64,000 nucleotides of DNA, taken from Thinopyrum elongatum (lineage: Eukaryota; Streptophyta; Magnoliopsida; Poales; Poaceae). The translations under genes were made by a program, and so were the position numbers. Of this stretch, positions 25,001 through 34,148 are shown piece by piece. How positions within the stretch are numbered: the first letter of the stretch is position 1; every line of letters begins with the position of its first letter. The notes beneath the pieces were generated by a model that searched no databases, was not told where the DNA came from, and saw only the letters and a program-made list of their open reading frames with translations. The DNA lies in contig CM022303.1 of assembly GCA_011799875.1 (NCBI GenBank), positions 736,852,939 to 736,916,938 of the forward strand. Direction: 5' to 3'.

Positions 25001-26091
25001 CCTGGTGCCAGGCTTCTCCCTGCGCGCAACGACTCGGAGTGCACAGGGCGATGGCCCAAGACCTCTGAGCGCTTAGGATGTAGACCGACGGGGACCTCTC
25101 TGCTGAGCTGTAGGTAGGGTTGGGATGTGTCGTTTGGCCGAGGCCGGGCATGACACAGGAAAGTGTGTCCGGCCGGAGTTAATCGAGCGTGTTGGGTAAG
25201 TTGGTGCACCCCTGCAGGGAAGAACATTTCTATCGATAGCCGGTCCTACGGTAAAGGACACTCGGAGTTGTATCCTGATTGATACAATTTAGAACTGGAT
25301 ACCTGTGATGAGACCTGTATATATGGCTCTGGGATTGCTTCTCGCAGGGAGTCGAGAAGGGATCTCAGGACGAGGTTTGATGAATGTATGGCTCTGGGAT
25401 TGCTTTCTCGCAGGGAGTCGAGAAAGGATCTCTGGGTGAGGTTGATATTATTACTGCTACATTATATGGTATTGTTCTACTCTTCTACTGCTGCAAGACC
25501 GCTGAAGATGCTAGTCTTTGATAGGACTAGGCCTTCTCTCTATTCTGGCATTTCTGCAGCCCAGTCCACATATACAGCCTCCCCTTGAAAATGTTGCATA
25601 TGTAGTGTAGATCCTTGCTTGCTGAGTACTTTTGAGTACTCACGGTTGCTTTGTTTACCTTTTCTCCCCATATCAGTTTGTCGTGACCAAGATGACGGAG
25701 CCCCTGAGACAGCTGCCCTGCCGACGATCGCTACTACTACTACCCAGAGGATGGATACTTCTACGAGTTGACTGACGACCAGGAGTAGGATCGGAGGGTC
25801 CCAGGCAGGAGGCCTTCGCCTTTCGATCGTAGTGTTTTATTTTGCCCCGCCTTTCTAAAGGCCTTTCTGTTTCTCTTTTATATCTGTACTCAGATATCTG
25901 ATGCTTCCGCTGACGCTTGTATGCCATCGAGCTATGTATTCGAGCCCTCGAGGCCCTGGCTTGTAATATAAAGCTTGTATGACTTTATTTATGTTTTAGA
26001 GTTGTGTTGTGATATCTTCCCGTGAGTCCTTAGGCTTGATCGTGTGCATTTGCGTGTATGATTAGTGCACGATTAGGCCGGGGGCGTCACA
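22018..26091 (+). repeat. LTR3 of the tandem gypsy element (4,074 bp)
   Basis: Closely matches LTR1, including both pieces missing from LTR2. It has an extra GACGTCATGCT unit (about 23589-23610, three GACGTCA motifs instead of two) and a changed end (GATTAGGCC at 26071-26079 instead of GATCGGGCC). It is followed directly by the right site duplication CTCTA. Confidence 0.9.
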
Positions 26092-26112
26092 CTCTACCCC
26101 TTGGACTTGGCC

Positions 26113-26120
26113 TATAAATA
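26113..26120 (+). promoter_or_regulatory. TATA box of copia solo LTR
   Basis: TATAAATA sits at the same place relative to the LTR end as in the sister LTRs (2124, 63114). Confidence 0.55.
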
Positions 26121-26368
26121 GTGGTGGAGACACCTCCCAATTTTATCCCAAGTTTTATCTAAACACATGCCAAGCAATGATCTGGCAGAAAGGCCGTCTA
26201 GTCTCCGGTACGACCTAGTTCTAGGGGGCGAAGACTTACCGGATAGTTGACACCATATGTGTGCAACCTGGTAGAGAGGTCGTAGTTTCGATCTTCTACC
26301 CGAGTGGCTGTTTGAGTACCTGCACGGAGGGCTGTCCGAGTGACCCACCCAAAGTGCTGTCCGATAGG

Positions 26369-26590
26369 CCTCCTGAAGGGCTGTCCGAGGATCCGTCTGG
26401 TGAGACCATCCGAGGGACTGTCCAGACGCCTCCCGAAGGGCTGTCCGAGGATCAGTCTGGTGAGACCATCTTAGGGACTGCCCTGAGTCCTCCCGAAGGG
26501 TTGTCCGAGGATACGTCCGGTGAGACCATCTGAGGGACTGTCCTGAGGCCTCCCAAAGGGCTGTCCGACAATCCGTCCGTTGAGCTGGCA
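26369..26590 (+). repeat. 60-bp minisatellite in the LTR leader, about 3.7 units
   Basis: Units start at 26369, 26429, 26489 and 26549, each beginning CCTCC(C/T)GAAGGG or a close variant and carrying GGTGAGACCATC. The period is exactly 60, so frames through it repeat a 20-residue motif (PPEGLSED-SGETI); this is a by-product and not a gene. Sister LTRs have only short, irregular versions (2370-2480, 63350-63430), so the array expanded in this copy. Confidence 0.75.
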
Positions 26591-26785
26591 AGGGAGAGCG
26601 TCCTCGTTGTTGGGAGGTTATAAAATCCTAGTTGCGGGGATCTGCACCGCCAATCTTCATCGACTCTACTTCTACTGCACTAGGAGTTGGTAATGATCAA
26701 ATCAAAACCTTGTATGCATCTTCATAGTGATCCTGGGTGTGTTCGTAGTGTGGAAAGTTTTTGTTTTCTGCTGCGTTCCCCATCA

Positions 26786-28575
26786 GATGCATAAAGGTTA
26801 GATCTGATCGTTACCAACTCGTAGCGCAGCGAAAGTAGAGTTGGTGAAGATCGTCGGTGCAGATCCCCACAACTAGGATTTTACAGCCTCACAACTGCGA
26901 GGATGTTCTTCCTTGGACCGCACCTCGGACAGCCCTCCAGCCATCCCTCGGACAGTATCTCGGACAGTCCTCTGGCCGTCCCTCAGACAGTTTCTCAAAC
27001 AGAAGATCGAACGAAAGACCTCTCTACTGGGTCGCACACATACGGTGTCACCTATCGAGCAGGGCTTCGCCACCCAGCACTAATCCCTGCCGGAGACTAG
27101 GCAGCCTTTCGGCACTACGAAACTATTTTGTGGAGGGGAGAAAGAGAGGCAGATCATTGCATGCCATGTGTTGAGAAAACTTCAGATGTTGGGATGAGTT
27201 GGAGAGCTCCTCTCCTCCTATATTTATAGGAGAAGGAGTGGTTGAAGGGGAAAGGAGATGGCAGCCCAAAAGAGGGGGGCCCCCTTCCCAACATCACCCC
27301 ACCATTTGTGGGAGGAAGCCCACAAGGGCCCCCCCCCCCACTACCACGGCTGAATTTGGGGCGCCACAAGGGGGCCCCACAACATCTCCAACATGTATCC
27401 TTGTCTTGTGGCGCTTGCCCCCCACCATGCCCCCCCAATCATCTCCCACCAAAAGGGGGCTGCCCCCTAAAGGGGGCGCCCCCAAAAATAGCCCCCGCGA
27501 TTTGTGGGATATTGTCCCCTCTCCCTGGGACAAGATGATTTTCCGCACGTTTTCTCCAAAAAAAATTCAGAAGGTCCCAGAAAATTTCTGGCACCCTCTA
27601 AAATAATTCTGGACGCGTTCCGAAACATTTCCGGTATGATGGTTTATCTTCGAATCATTTTCGGTAATTCTGAAACACTTCCTGTTTTCTCTCAGAAAAT
27701 TTTTCGTCGTCTCTAAAACTTTTTCGATGACTTTCTCTCTGTCTCCTAATCTAGTACTCAGCAGATAGACGACCTTTAAGTGTGTGACCCTGTAGGTTCG
27801 GTGAAATATAGACATGACCGGAATACTTTTCGACCAATTATCAATAGCGGAACAGTGGACATCCATATTGACCCCTATACCCACATGAATGAATATTCGA
27901 ATGAACCTGTAGTTTCCCGTGTGCTATTCCTGCTGCTTCGTGATATGTTACAAAAATACGAGGTGATATTTAATGGCATCCCCGTGAATCAACAACTTGT
28001 TCACTATGCCAGTTCACTCGTTACCGGTTTTGTTCTCTTTTCTTGTTCCCGTGTTCCGGCATTTCCGTGATCAAATCACGCTGTGTCTGGCCAGATGATG
28101 ATGAATACCATGACACCAAAAGACCCCAAAGAATATCTCTCCATCATCGAAGGAGCAAATTCCAGTCTTGAGCTATCTAATCCCTTGTCATACTTTTCCA
28201 TGAACCCGTAAGCCGCCGTAATAGCCACACAGTTACGGATGAAGTTTAATAAATCTCAAAGTTCATGAAGCAAGCTTGAAGAAACTCGATATTCTCATGG
28301 TCTAAGGAATGATGCAAATGTTAACTCGCTTTGTGTTATTTACCATCAACTTATGACGAATGTATCTCATAGCACAACATCAATTTGGGTCGGTTCAACA
28401 CAAGTGTTCTTCTATCATTGTGTCCTCAAAGTTGCCGGCATAGACATGCCCATGATCAGAAAAACGTAATCATCATGCAATACTTGAGCTAGTCTTAGAG
28501 GCATGACTAGGAATACATTTTACCGTTTATTATTCCACACGTGCATATATGTTTTCCTCTGACACTTTATGGATA
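26786..28575 (-). repeat. Minus-strand copia LTR, segment 2
   Basis: The reverse complement of the family LTR resumes here after the solo LTR and runs to 28575, where a Helitron interrupts it between A (28575) and T (32013). It includes TTTATAGGAG-type promoter DNA (about 27223-27233) and the cluster of GAAACATTTC-type motifs. No gene is present. Confidence 0.8.
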
Positions 28576-28586
28576 CTAGTCGTCAA

Positions 28587-28604
28587 CCCATGCATCTGCA
28601 CGGG
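28587..28604 (-). terminator. Helitron 3' terminal hairpin
   Basis: In element sense an 8-bp stem CCCGTGCA/TGCATGGG (one G-T pair) with a two-base loop lies seven bases before the terminal CTAG. It is the expected rolling-circle termination structure. Confidence 0.7.
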
Positions 28605-30665
28605 CTAGTAAATAATACTAAATACATGTAAGTAATCAATGAAAACCATTAGTTAAGCTTGTTGCATTGAAGGAATTTTCAAAATAGAAAAAACTTGGGA
28701 ACAACATTGTAAGACATGAATAATTTTGTTCGGTATGTAGCATTGGGGATAGGAAGTTCATACCTTGAAATCACATAGGACCATTTGCTTTTCCACTTGT
28801 ATAGATGATTGTGTGTTTAAATTTTTTAATTCTGGGAAGGGCTTCACGGTTTCATTTTACGATTAAAACCAAGCCTATATGTTTGTACTGAAAATAATAT
28901 TTTAATGCAAAATTGCTACAGTTTGTATAATTTTAAACCCAAATTTGTAGCTTTCCACATTTTGACGGATTATATAATGATGTGACTATTCAATAACCGT
29001 GGTGAGCCAAAAGAATGAATCTGAAGCGTAAAATTACTTCTATTTGATGTATGGCATTTCTTTCATAATGCAAAAAAAACGAAAAAAAAGATGCAGATGC
29101 CAAATGTATACATAAGAAATGGGTCAATAAAGAACTGTTTCTTGACACAGAGGGTACTCATATATGAGTCTTTTCCAACTTATAGCACCCTACATGTGTA
29201 ATTAGTAAGAACATGGCTTGAATAATATACAATATAACAACATATTCAAAATTTATTAAGCAGCTTTGATCTTTATCTACTTTCCTGCATGATGAATAAC
29301 ATCGACGAAGAGTCATACCTCTTTAGCCCCAATTTTATTTTTACATTTCTTGAGGAGCAATCCAACAATTGATATTGAAACAAATTCTGCTTTGAAAACG
29401 ATATTGAAACACATTAATCCATGTTGTTGGATGGTGTCCAACAGGCCATCATGCAAGAGAGTCCATTGTAGAAAACATAACTTTTATACAATTGTGAACT
29501 CTTGAACCAGTTTTTAATTTGGATGTTTATCCAGTGTTCTTTTATGATATTTATGCTTTACTTGCAACACTGTGATCAATTTCAGTATAACACATTCAAC
29601 TCACGTACGAAAGATGGATGCTGAGTTTTTTCTTCCCTTGATGTAAGAATGTGCATGCATATATACATTTTTGTTGTGGAATTTCAAACTACAAATAAAT
29701 TTTCCCTTCTAGCTGACATGATGGAAAAAAATGCAACTTCCATTGGGTTATAGGAATACTACAAATAAGAAATAAGACGGAATGTGTTAGGCATTGAACA
29801 CGTAAATGGATCTTTGTATGAGACTACCCAGACCAAAACTGTATGGCTTTTAATATTCTGTAGCACAAATATACTACAACTTTGTAGCTTTGAAGCTGCC
29901 CAATACTACATGGTACTTCTGAGATCAAGAGAAGGTAGCAAAAATCTTTGCAATGCAGTTTACCCTTGAGATAAATAAATGCTGCGACTTATTCATTTCA
30001 TAGATGCAAATAAGAAGGCTAGCTTGGAGGTTGGGAATGATGCACTGTATTACAAAAGAATTTGCAGAATGCCTGGATGTCCAAATAAAGCAGGCGAACA
30101 TATTGGTGAAATATAATCTAGAAAGTAGAAAAAGGAATATTACCTGACATAACTTTTCATTAATTCCCGTCAGTTCCCCCACCAGAATAGCTTGAGCAAT
30201 ACAATCTGAAACCCTACACTCTGAAACCCCAATATACCAATTACTCCTTCCCCATTTTTCTCTTCATTCCAGAACAAATCAGTAATAAGCGGGAGCAATA
30301 GCAGCAAACAAAATATTTTTTAGTCGTTCATGCAGAGAAATATACATACAACCACATGCTATTGACACCTCTCAGACTTTTTTACCTTATTAAATATTTT
30401 TTAGCGGCTACAAATTTCCCCTAAAATCACATAGTTGCATATCTGAATAAGTAAGAGGCGATTAACAGTACTTGGTTGATCTAAATATCTCGTGTGAACC
30501 GCCAAACTGTAGAAAAGCACAGCCGAACTGCCGAAAAGCACGCCAAATCATCCGCCAATGTTGTGCTCCAATGCAAGTGAATTTGCCTGTGCGCGCTCGG
30601 GTTGGCATCTTCCTATTGTGAGATTTCAAGTTTTCAACTAATGATGATAAATTCATGACACTTAC

Positions 30666-30783
30666 CTGAAAAACAAATGGCATATAATATTGAACTTAAC
30701 TCAAATGTGGTCTCTCCTACAGCTGGGAAAATATATGGTGCTAGCTCTGACTGAAAACTGACATGTGCATGACCATGACTAAG
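30666..30783 (-). pseudogene. Exon-like fragment in Helitron 1
   Basis: A 118-base open stretch on the Helitron's own strand, after ATTTGTGCAG and before GTAAGTG, so both splice signals are good. It reads LSHGHAHVSFQSELAPYIFPAVGETTFELSSILYAICFSG. I do not recognise the parent gene. It fits a captured internal exon, but no flanking exon can be joined to it with confidence. Confidence 0.35.
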
Positions 30784-30920
30784 CTGCACAAATAACTGAA
30801 AAAATGTCTCAGAACAAACAGATCTTCTCTGTTCCAACCAACTTTTGTCTAGAGCTCAAGACAACCATGCACGAACTCCACACAGCTAAATTACACAAAA
30901 TAGAACACCTTCATCAGATC

Positions 30921-31410
30921 GAGAAATTTATTTCAATTACCTCTCTTGGTCCTGTTGTCTCGGTCAGATGCTACAGAGAAGCCCGAGCTGACATGGTTGG
31001 GAGGATGCGTAGTAGGGATCGTGATCCGCAGAGAGTCTGACATCGGCAGCGAATAGTCTCCCGTCAGGTAGCCCTTGGTGCTATAAAATCTCCCGTTAGG
31101 TAGGCCATGCTGCTATGAAATCGAGGGGAAGGGCCTGGATACCTTGGCAGGTCTAGAAGATGCGAGAAATTGATGTCAATTACCTCTCTTGGTCCTGTTG
31201 TCTCGGACAGATGCATGCTACAGAGAAGCCCGAGATGACATGGTTGGGAGGATGCGTAGTTGGGATCGTGATCCGCAGAGAGTCCGATATCGGCAGCGAA
31301 TAGTCTCCCGTCACGTAGGCCTTGGTGCTATAAAATCTCCTGTTTGGTAGGCCATGCTGCTATGAAATCGAGGGGAAGGGCGTGGATACCTTGGCAGGTC
31401 AAGAAGATGC
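30921..31410 (-). repeat. Direct repeat, two 243-247 bp units, possible first exon
   Basis: Unit 1 is 30921-31163 and unit 2 is 31164-31410. They share nearly all their sequence, with small insertions. On the minus strand each contains a stretch ending GGACCAAGAGAG followed by GTAATT, a possible exon end, and a CTATAAAATCTCC-like motif on the plus strand. The DNA beyond (31411-31560, minus) is GC-richer and looks like leader DNA of a gene. The duplication lies inside Helitron 1. Confidence 0.6.
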
Positions 31411-32012
31411 GATGGGGAGAGGAAGGAGCGGGTAAGCTCGAGCGATTCTCTTCTTATAACGGGGTCGGGCGCTTGGGTAATTACCTCTTTCAGGAGAACC
31501 CACGGCTGGAGCTTGGAGGGGAAGGCGATGATCGAGATTCGAGAGGATAGATTAGTCGTGACTTGTAAAGATATTTTGTAGTGGTAACAGTATTGAGGGA
31601 GCTTTGAAGTTGAACGTGTGGAAGGAATGTGCCAAGGGACGTGAGAGTCTAGGAGTCCGTGAGGAACACATGTCTGGGCTTTGTGGGATTGCGCAGCCTA
31701 TGTACGATCGTTAGAGTTGGGTGGTAATTTGTACTTGGCCTTGGCCTTAATACATAATGATTTGGACTATAACGTGGTTAGTTGGAACTTTGGCATTATT
31801 CATTTTTTCTGATGGTATAGTTACGTGTAGGTTGTACTTGTTGGGTCCTAGGTTGTACCAGGCTGAGTCCTTTCTCCAGTATAATTGTAACATAAATCCT
31901 ACTGTTATAATAGATTGATTACATAGATTAGCATAGATGAGCGGCTCGTAAAATCTAATTAACGTGGGAATTTCTAGGAAGTCTAGGATTAGTATAGGTA
32001 TAGATAGATAGA

Positions 32013-32118
32013 TACGGACTCAAGGACCATTACAGTTATAGCATGGAATATAAACACAATTAAAAACATGGAAATAAATAATAGAATTTATTATTGCCCG
32101 TAGGGCATATTTCCTACA
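32013..32118 (-). repeat. Minus-strand copia LTR, segment 3 (LTR 5' end)
   Basis: The LTR resumes after Helitron 1 and finishes ATATTTCCTACA at 32118, the reverse complement of the LTR start. The outside flank here (GTATG, 32119) does not match the flank at the other end (GCCAC, 7730-7734), and neither side shows a primer site or polypurine tract. The solo LTR therefore has no site duplication. Confidence 0.75.
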
Positions 32119-32917
32119 GTATGTCACCCGTCACTGGAGTACTGTTCGAGGACAATGGTACTGGTCACACACCTGTCTCTGTTGCCTCATGATTTAGCAG
32201 CCACTGTTCTGCCTGTTCCCACTGATGCCAGTTCCTGTTACTGCCGTGCAGTTTTCTTGTAAAGGAATATTTTGGGTACCGCGAGATGATACGCCTCCTT
32301 CTGGAACACATGCCGTGTCGCTGCTGGCACTGGCGGAGCTACTCAGGGGCAAAACCGTGCCGTGGACCGCCCAGCAAAATCACCAAACGGCATATACTGT
32401 AGCAATTAATGTACATATATGCTATAGTACACAATGGTGGCCCGCCCCCTTTTTTTGTGGTACCTCCGCCACTGGCTGCTGGAACAGATAACTGCAATTG
32501 AACCTACCCCAACCACACTGTGGCATCAACGGCCAATGGGGGCTACTTGCCTCTCTGATGTGAGGTCTACTCAAGATCTCAGCTCTCCCTGCCCTCCAAA
32601 TTCAGACATGAGGAGAGAGAGTGCAGTGTCCGCACGCATGTGAAAGAGCATGAGGAGAGAGCTGTGCACGCATGTGAATCAGCTGGAAAGAGCTGTGCAT
32701 GCAGAGTGGTGGACCAGCAGCTGCAGCGTAGAAGCAACCAGCGCCACATGACTTCACAACCCCTCTCTCACTCACGGTCACGGGATGGCATACCTGAATA
32801 TGGAAAGACCGCCTACAGGAGTCTAACCCGATACTAATACAGTCTGACATGGCTTCCGCCATACATGAATGCACAGCTAGAAACCAACATGTCTAACGGT
32901 GCTTGTGATCATTATTT
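32119..32917 (+). repeat. Module block V, copy 1
   Basis: Starts GTATGTCACCCGTCACTGG and contains GGTCACACACCTGTCTCTG, GGGGGCTACTTGCC and CTCAAGATCTCAGCTCTC. The same order of motifs recurs at 47212-47640, 47868-48456 and 59946-60289. It is non-coding as far as I can see. It is interrupted by a hAT MITE (32328-32474) and joined to block D (37235) once the LINE is removed, as in copy 2 (48456/48457). Confidence 0.7.
32328..32474. mobile_element. hAT-type MITE (147 bp)
   Basis: Terminal inverted repeats CACTGGCGGAG (left) and CAGTGGCGGAG (right, reversed) are flanked by a perfect 8-bp duplication GCTGCTGG (32320-32327 and 32475-32482). An 8-bp duplication and CAGTGGCGGA termini fit the hAT superfamily. 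The sister V blocks at about 48064 and 60143 have the uninterrupted site. Confidence 0.75.
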
Positions 32918-33136
32918 TTTTAAAGAAAAGGCATATGCCCAACTTTATAAATAAAGCCATATAACAGAGTCTCCTGGCACGACAAACCAGAGGTCCAGAA
33001 AGTACCAGGCCACAGAGGCCAACAACCGGTGGCACACAGGCCAGAAAGACAGAAGGCACGCAGGCCAACAACAAGAGTTCAAGGAGGCGCGCAGGCCCAC
33101 AACCAACAGGACACAGGCAAGCAAAAGACGCCGGGC

Positions 33137-34148
33137 TTAAACGAGACCACCATCAACATCAGCTGGAGACGACAGAAGAAGAGCAGAAGCCCGAACTTTG
33201 ATGATCATCACCTCCAGAGCGTCCCGATCGGCTTGCTTAGTCAATAATTTCCACTGCTGCAAAAGGATGGACATTTTAAACAAGAAATCAGCAGGCTTGT
33301 TTGGAAAGACATCCTCAATGGTGAATTTGTTCCTAGTAATCCAGAGCGCCCAGCACATCACGCTAAAGCCAACCCAAAACAACCGCTTGGAGGCCCTTTG
33401 AAGGCCAGAAGAAACAAGGCGAAGCTCATCGAAGTAGTTGGGGGCCCAAGAGACCTCCAGCCAGGACGGCACACAGCACCAAGCCAGTTTGGCCAGCACA
33501 CAGCCAAAAAAGATGTGATTAGTATCTTCAAGTTGAGAGCAAAGGACACAGAAAAACAGTCCCCGGCCCATTCCGTTTACGAATCTGATCAGCCGAAGGA
33601 AGCCGCCCCTTGAAAGCCTACCAAAGGAAGATTTTAATCTTTGCAGGCACCTTGACCGCCCACACATTGTTAAATTTAGAAGTGGCGATCCCAGAGATCA
33701 GACGCGAATATAAGGATTTAACGGAGAACTTCCCAGAAGCCACGTGAGGCCAGACCACTGCGTCATCCTCCTCGGAGAGCATCGAAAACAAGGCAGCAAG
33801 ACAGTGCCAGTCATCCAAGTCTACAGGAGAGAGGGATCTCCTGAGGCCAAGGTCCCACCCATTAGCAGAAAGCTCAGAGATTGAGATCTCGGGGTTAGAA
33901 CAATAGGAAAACACTACAGGAAAGGACGAAGCTAACGGGGAGTCCCCGGACCACCAGTCGAGCCAAAAACTGGTAGAGGAACCATTTCCCACCACGTATT
34001 TGACATGATCCTGAAACACATCTCGAACTTTGATAACATCTTTCCAGAACTGGGAACCCTGCGAAGCAGCGGCAAACATGGGCATGCAGAAAGGGAAATA
34101 TTTTGCTTTGAGAAGATCAAACCATAGAGTACCCGCGCAAGCTGTCAT
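33137..34148 (-). pseudogene. LINE C-terminal region with zf-RVT domain
   Basis: Two overlapping frames (33618-34148 then 33137-33667). The first reads through the region after RT, with GNGSSTSFWLDWWSGDSPLAS and ending KVPAKIKIFLW. The second holds the zinc-binding pattern CVLCSQLEDTNHIFFGC, followed by ALWITRNKFTIEDV. This reverse transcriptase zinc-binding domain is found at the C-terminus of plant L1 proteins. The frame change between them (33618-33667) disables it. Confidence 0.75.

Larger units (their letters stand above)
8965..26091 (+). mobile_element. Tandem gypsy/chromovirus element: three LTRs, two internal regions
   Basis: The order is LTR1 8965-13031, inside 13032-15516, LTR2 15517-19532, inside 19533-22017, LTR3 22018-26091. 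All LTRs start TGTAACACCC and end in CGTCACA. Each inside begins with a tRNA-Met-type primer site and ends with the same purine-rich tract. The 17,127-bp whole is flanked by a perfect 5-bp duplication, CTCTA (8960-8964 and 26092-26096), so it behaves as one insertion that was enlarged, or arrived enlarged. Both insides are 2,485 bp. The chromodomain at the C-terminus of integrase places it among chromoviruses (Ty3/gypsy). Mobility would need gag, protease and RT from elsewhere. Confidence 0.93.
26092..26785 (+). repeat. Plus-strand copia solo LTR, right half
   Basis: Continues the LTR broken at 8964, from the right CTCTA duplication to the terminus CCCCATCA at 26785. It holds the TATA box (26113-26120), the leader and a 60-bp tandem repeat (26369-26590). 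GATGC at 26786-26790 is the right site duplication. Confidence 0.85.
28576..32012 (-). mobile_element. Non-autonomous Helitron 1 (3,437 bp)
   Basis: On the plus strand it begins CTAG and ends GA; on the minus strand this is a TC...CTAG element. It lies precisely between A and T of the copia LTR; the uninterrupted sister LTR at about 51512-51523 reads GGATATACGG. Ten bases before its 3' end is an 18-nt hairpin (28587-28604, CCCGTGCA/TGCATGGG in element sense). These are the defining Helitron signs. No Rep/helicase frame is present. The inside has AT-rich DNA plus exon-like stretches on the element's strand (30666-30783; 30921-31410), suggesting captured gene pieces. Confidence 0.75.

Noticed and set aside
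26261..26533. Frame with 20-residue PPEGLSED repeats
   Set aside because: Created by the 60-bp minisatellite in an LTR leader; not kept in sister LTRs.
30921..31410. Possible CRISPR-like or satellite array
   Set aside because: Only two direct units of about 245 bp; plant nuclear context; better explained as a local duplication inside a Helitron.
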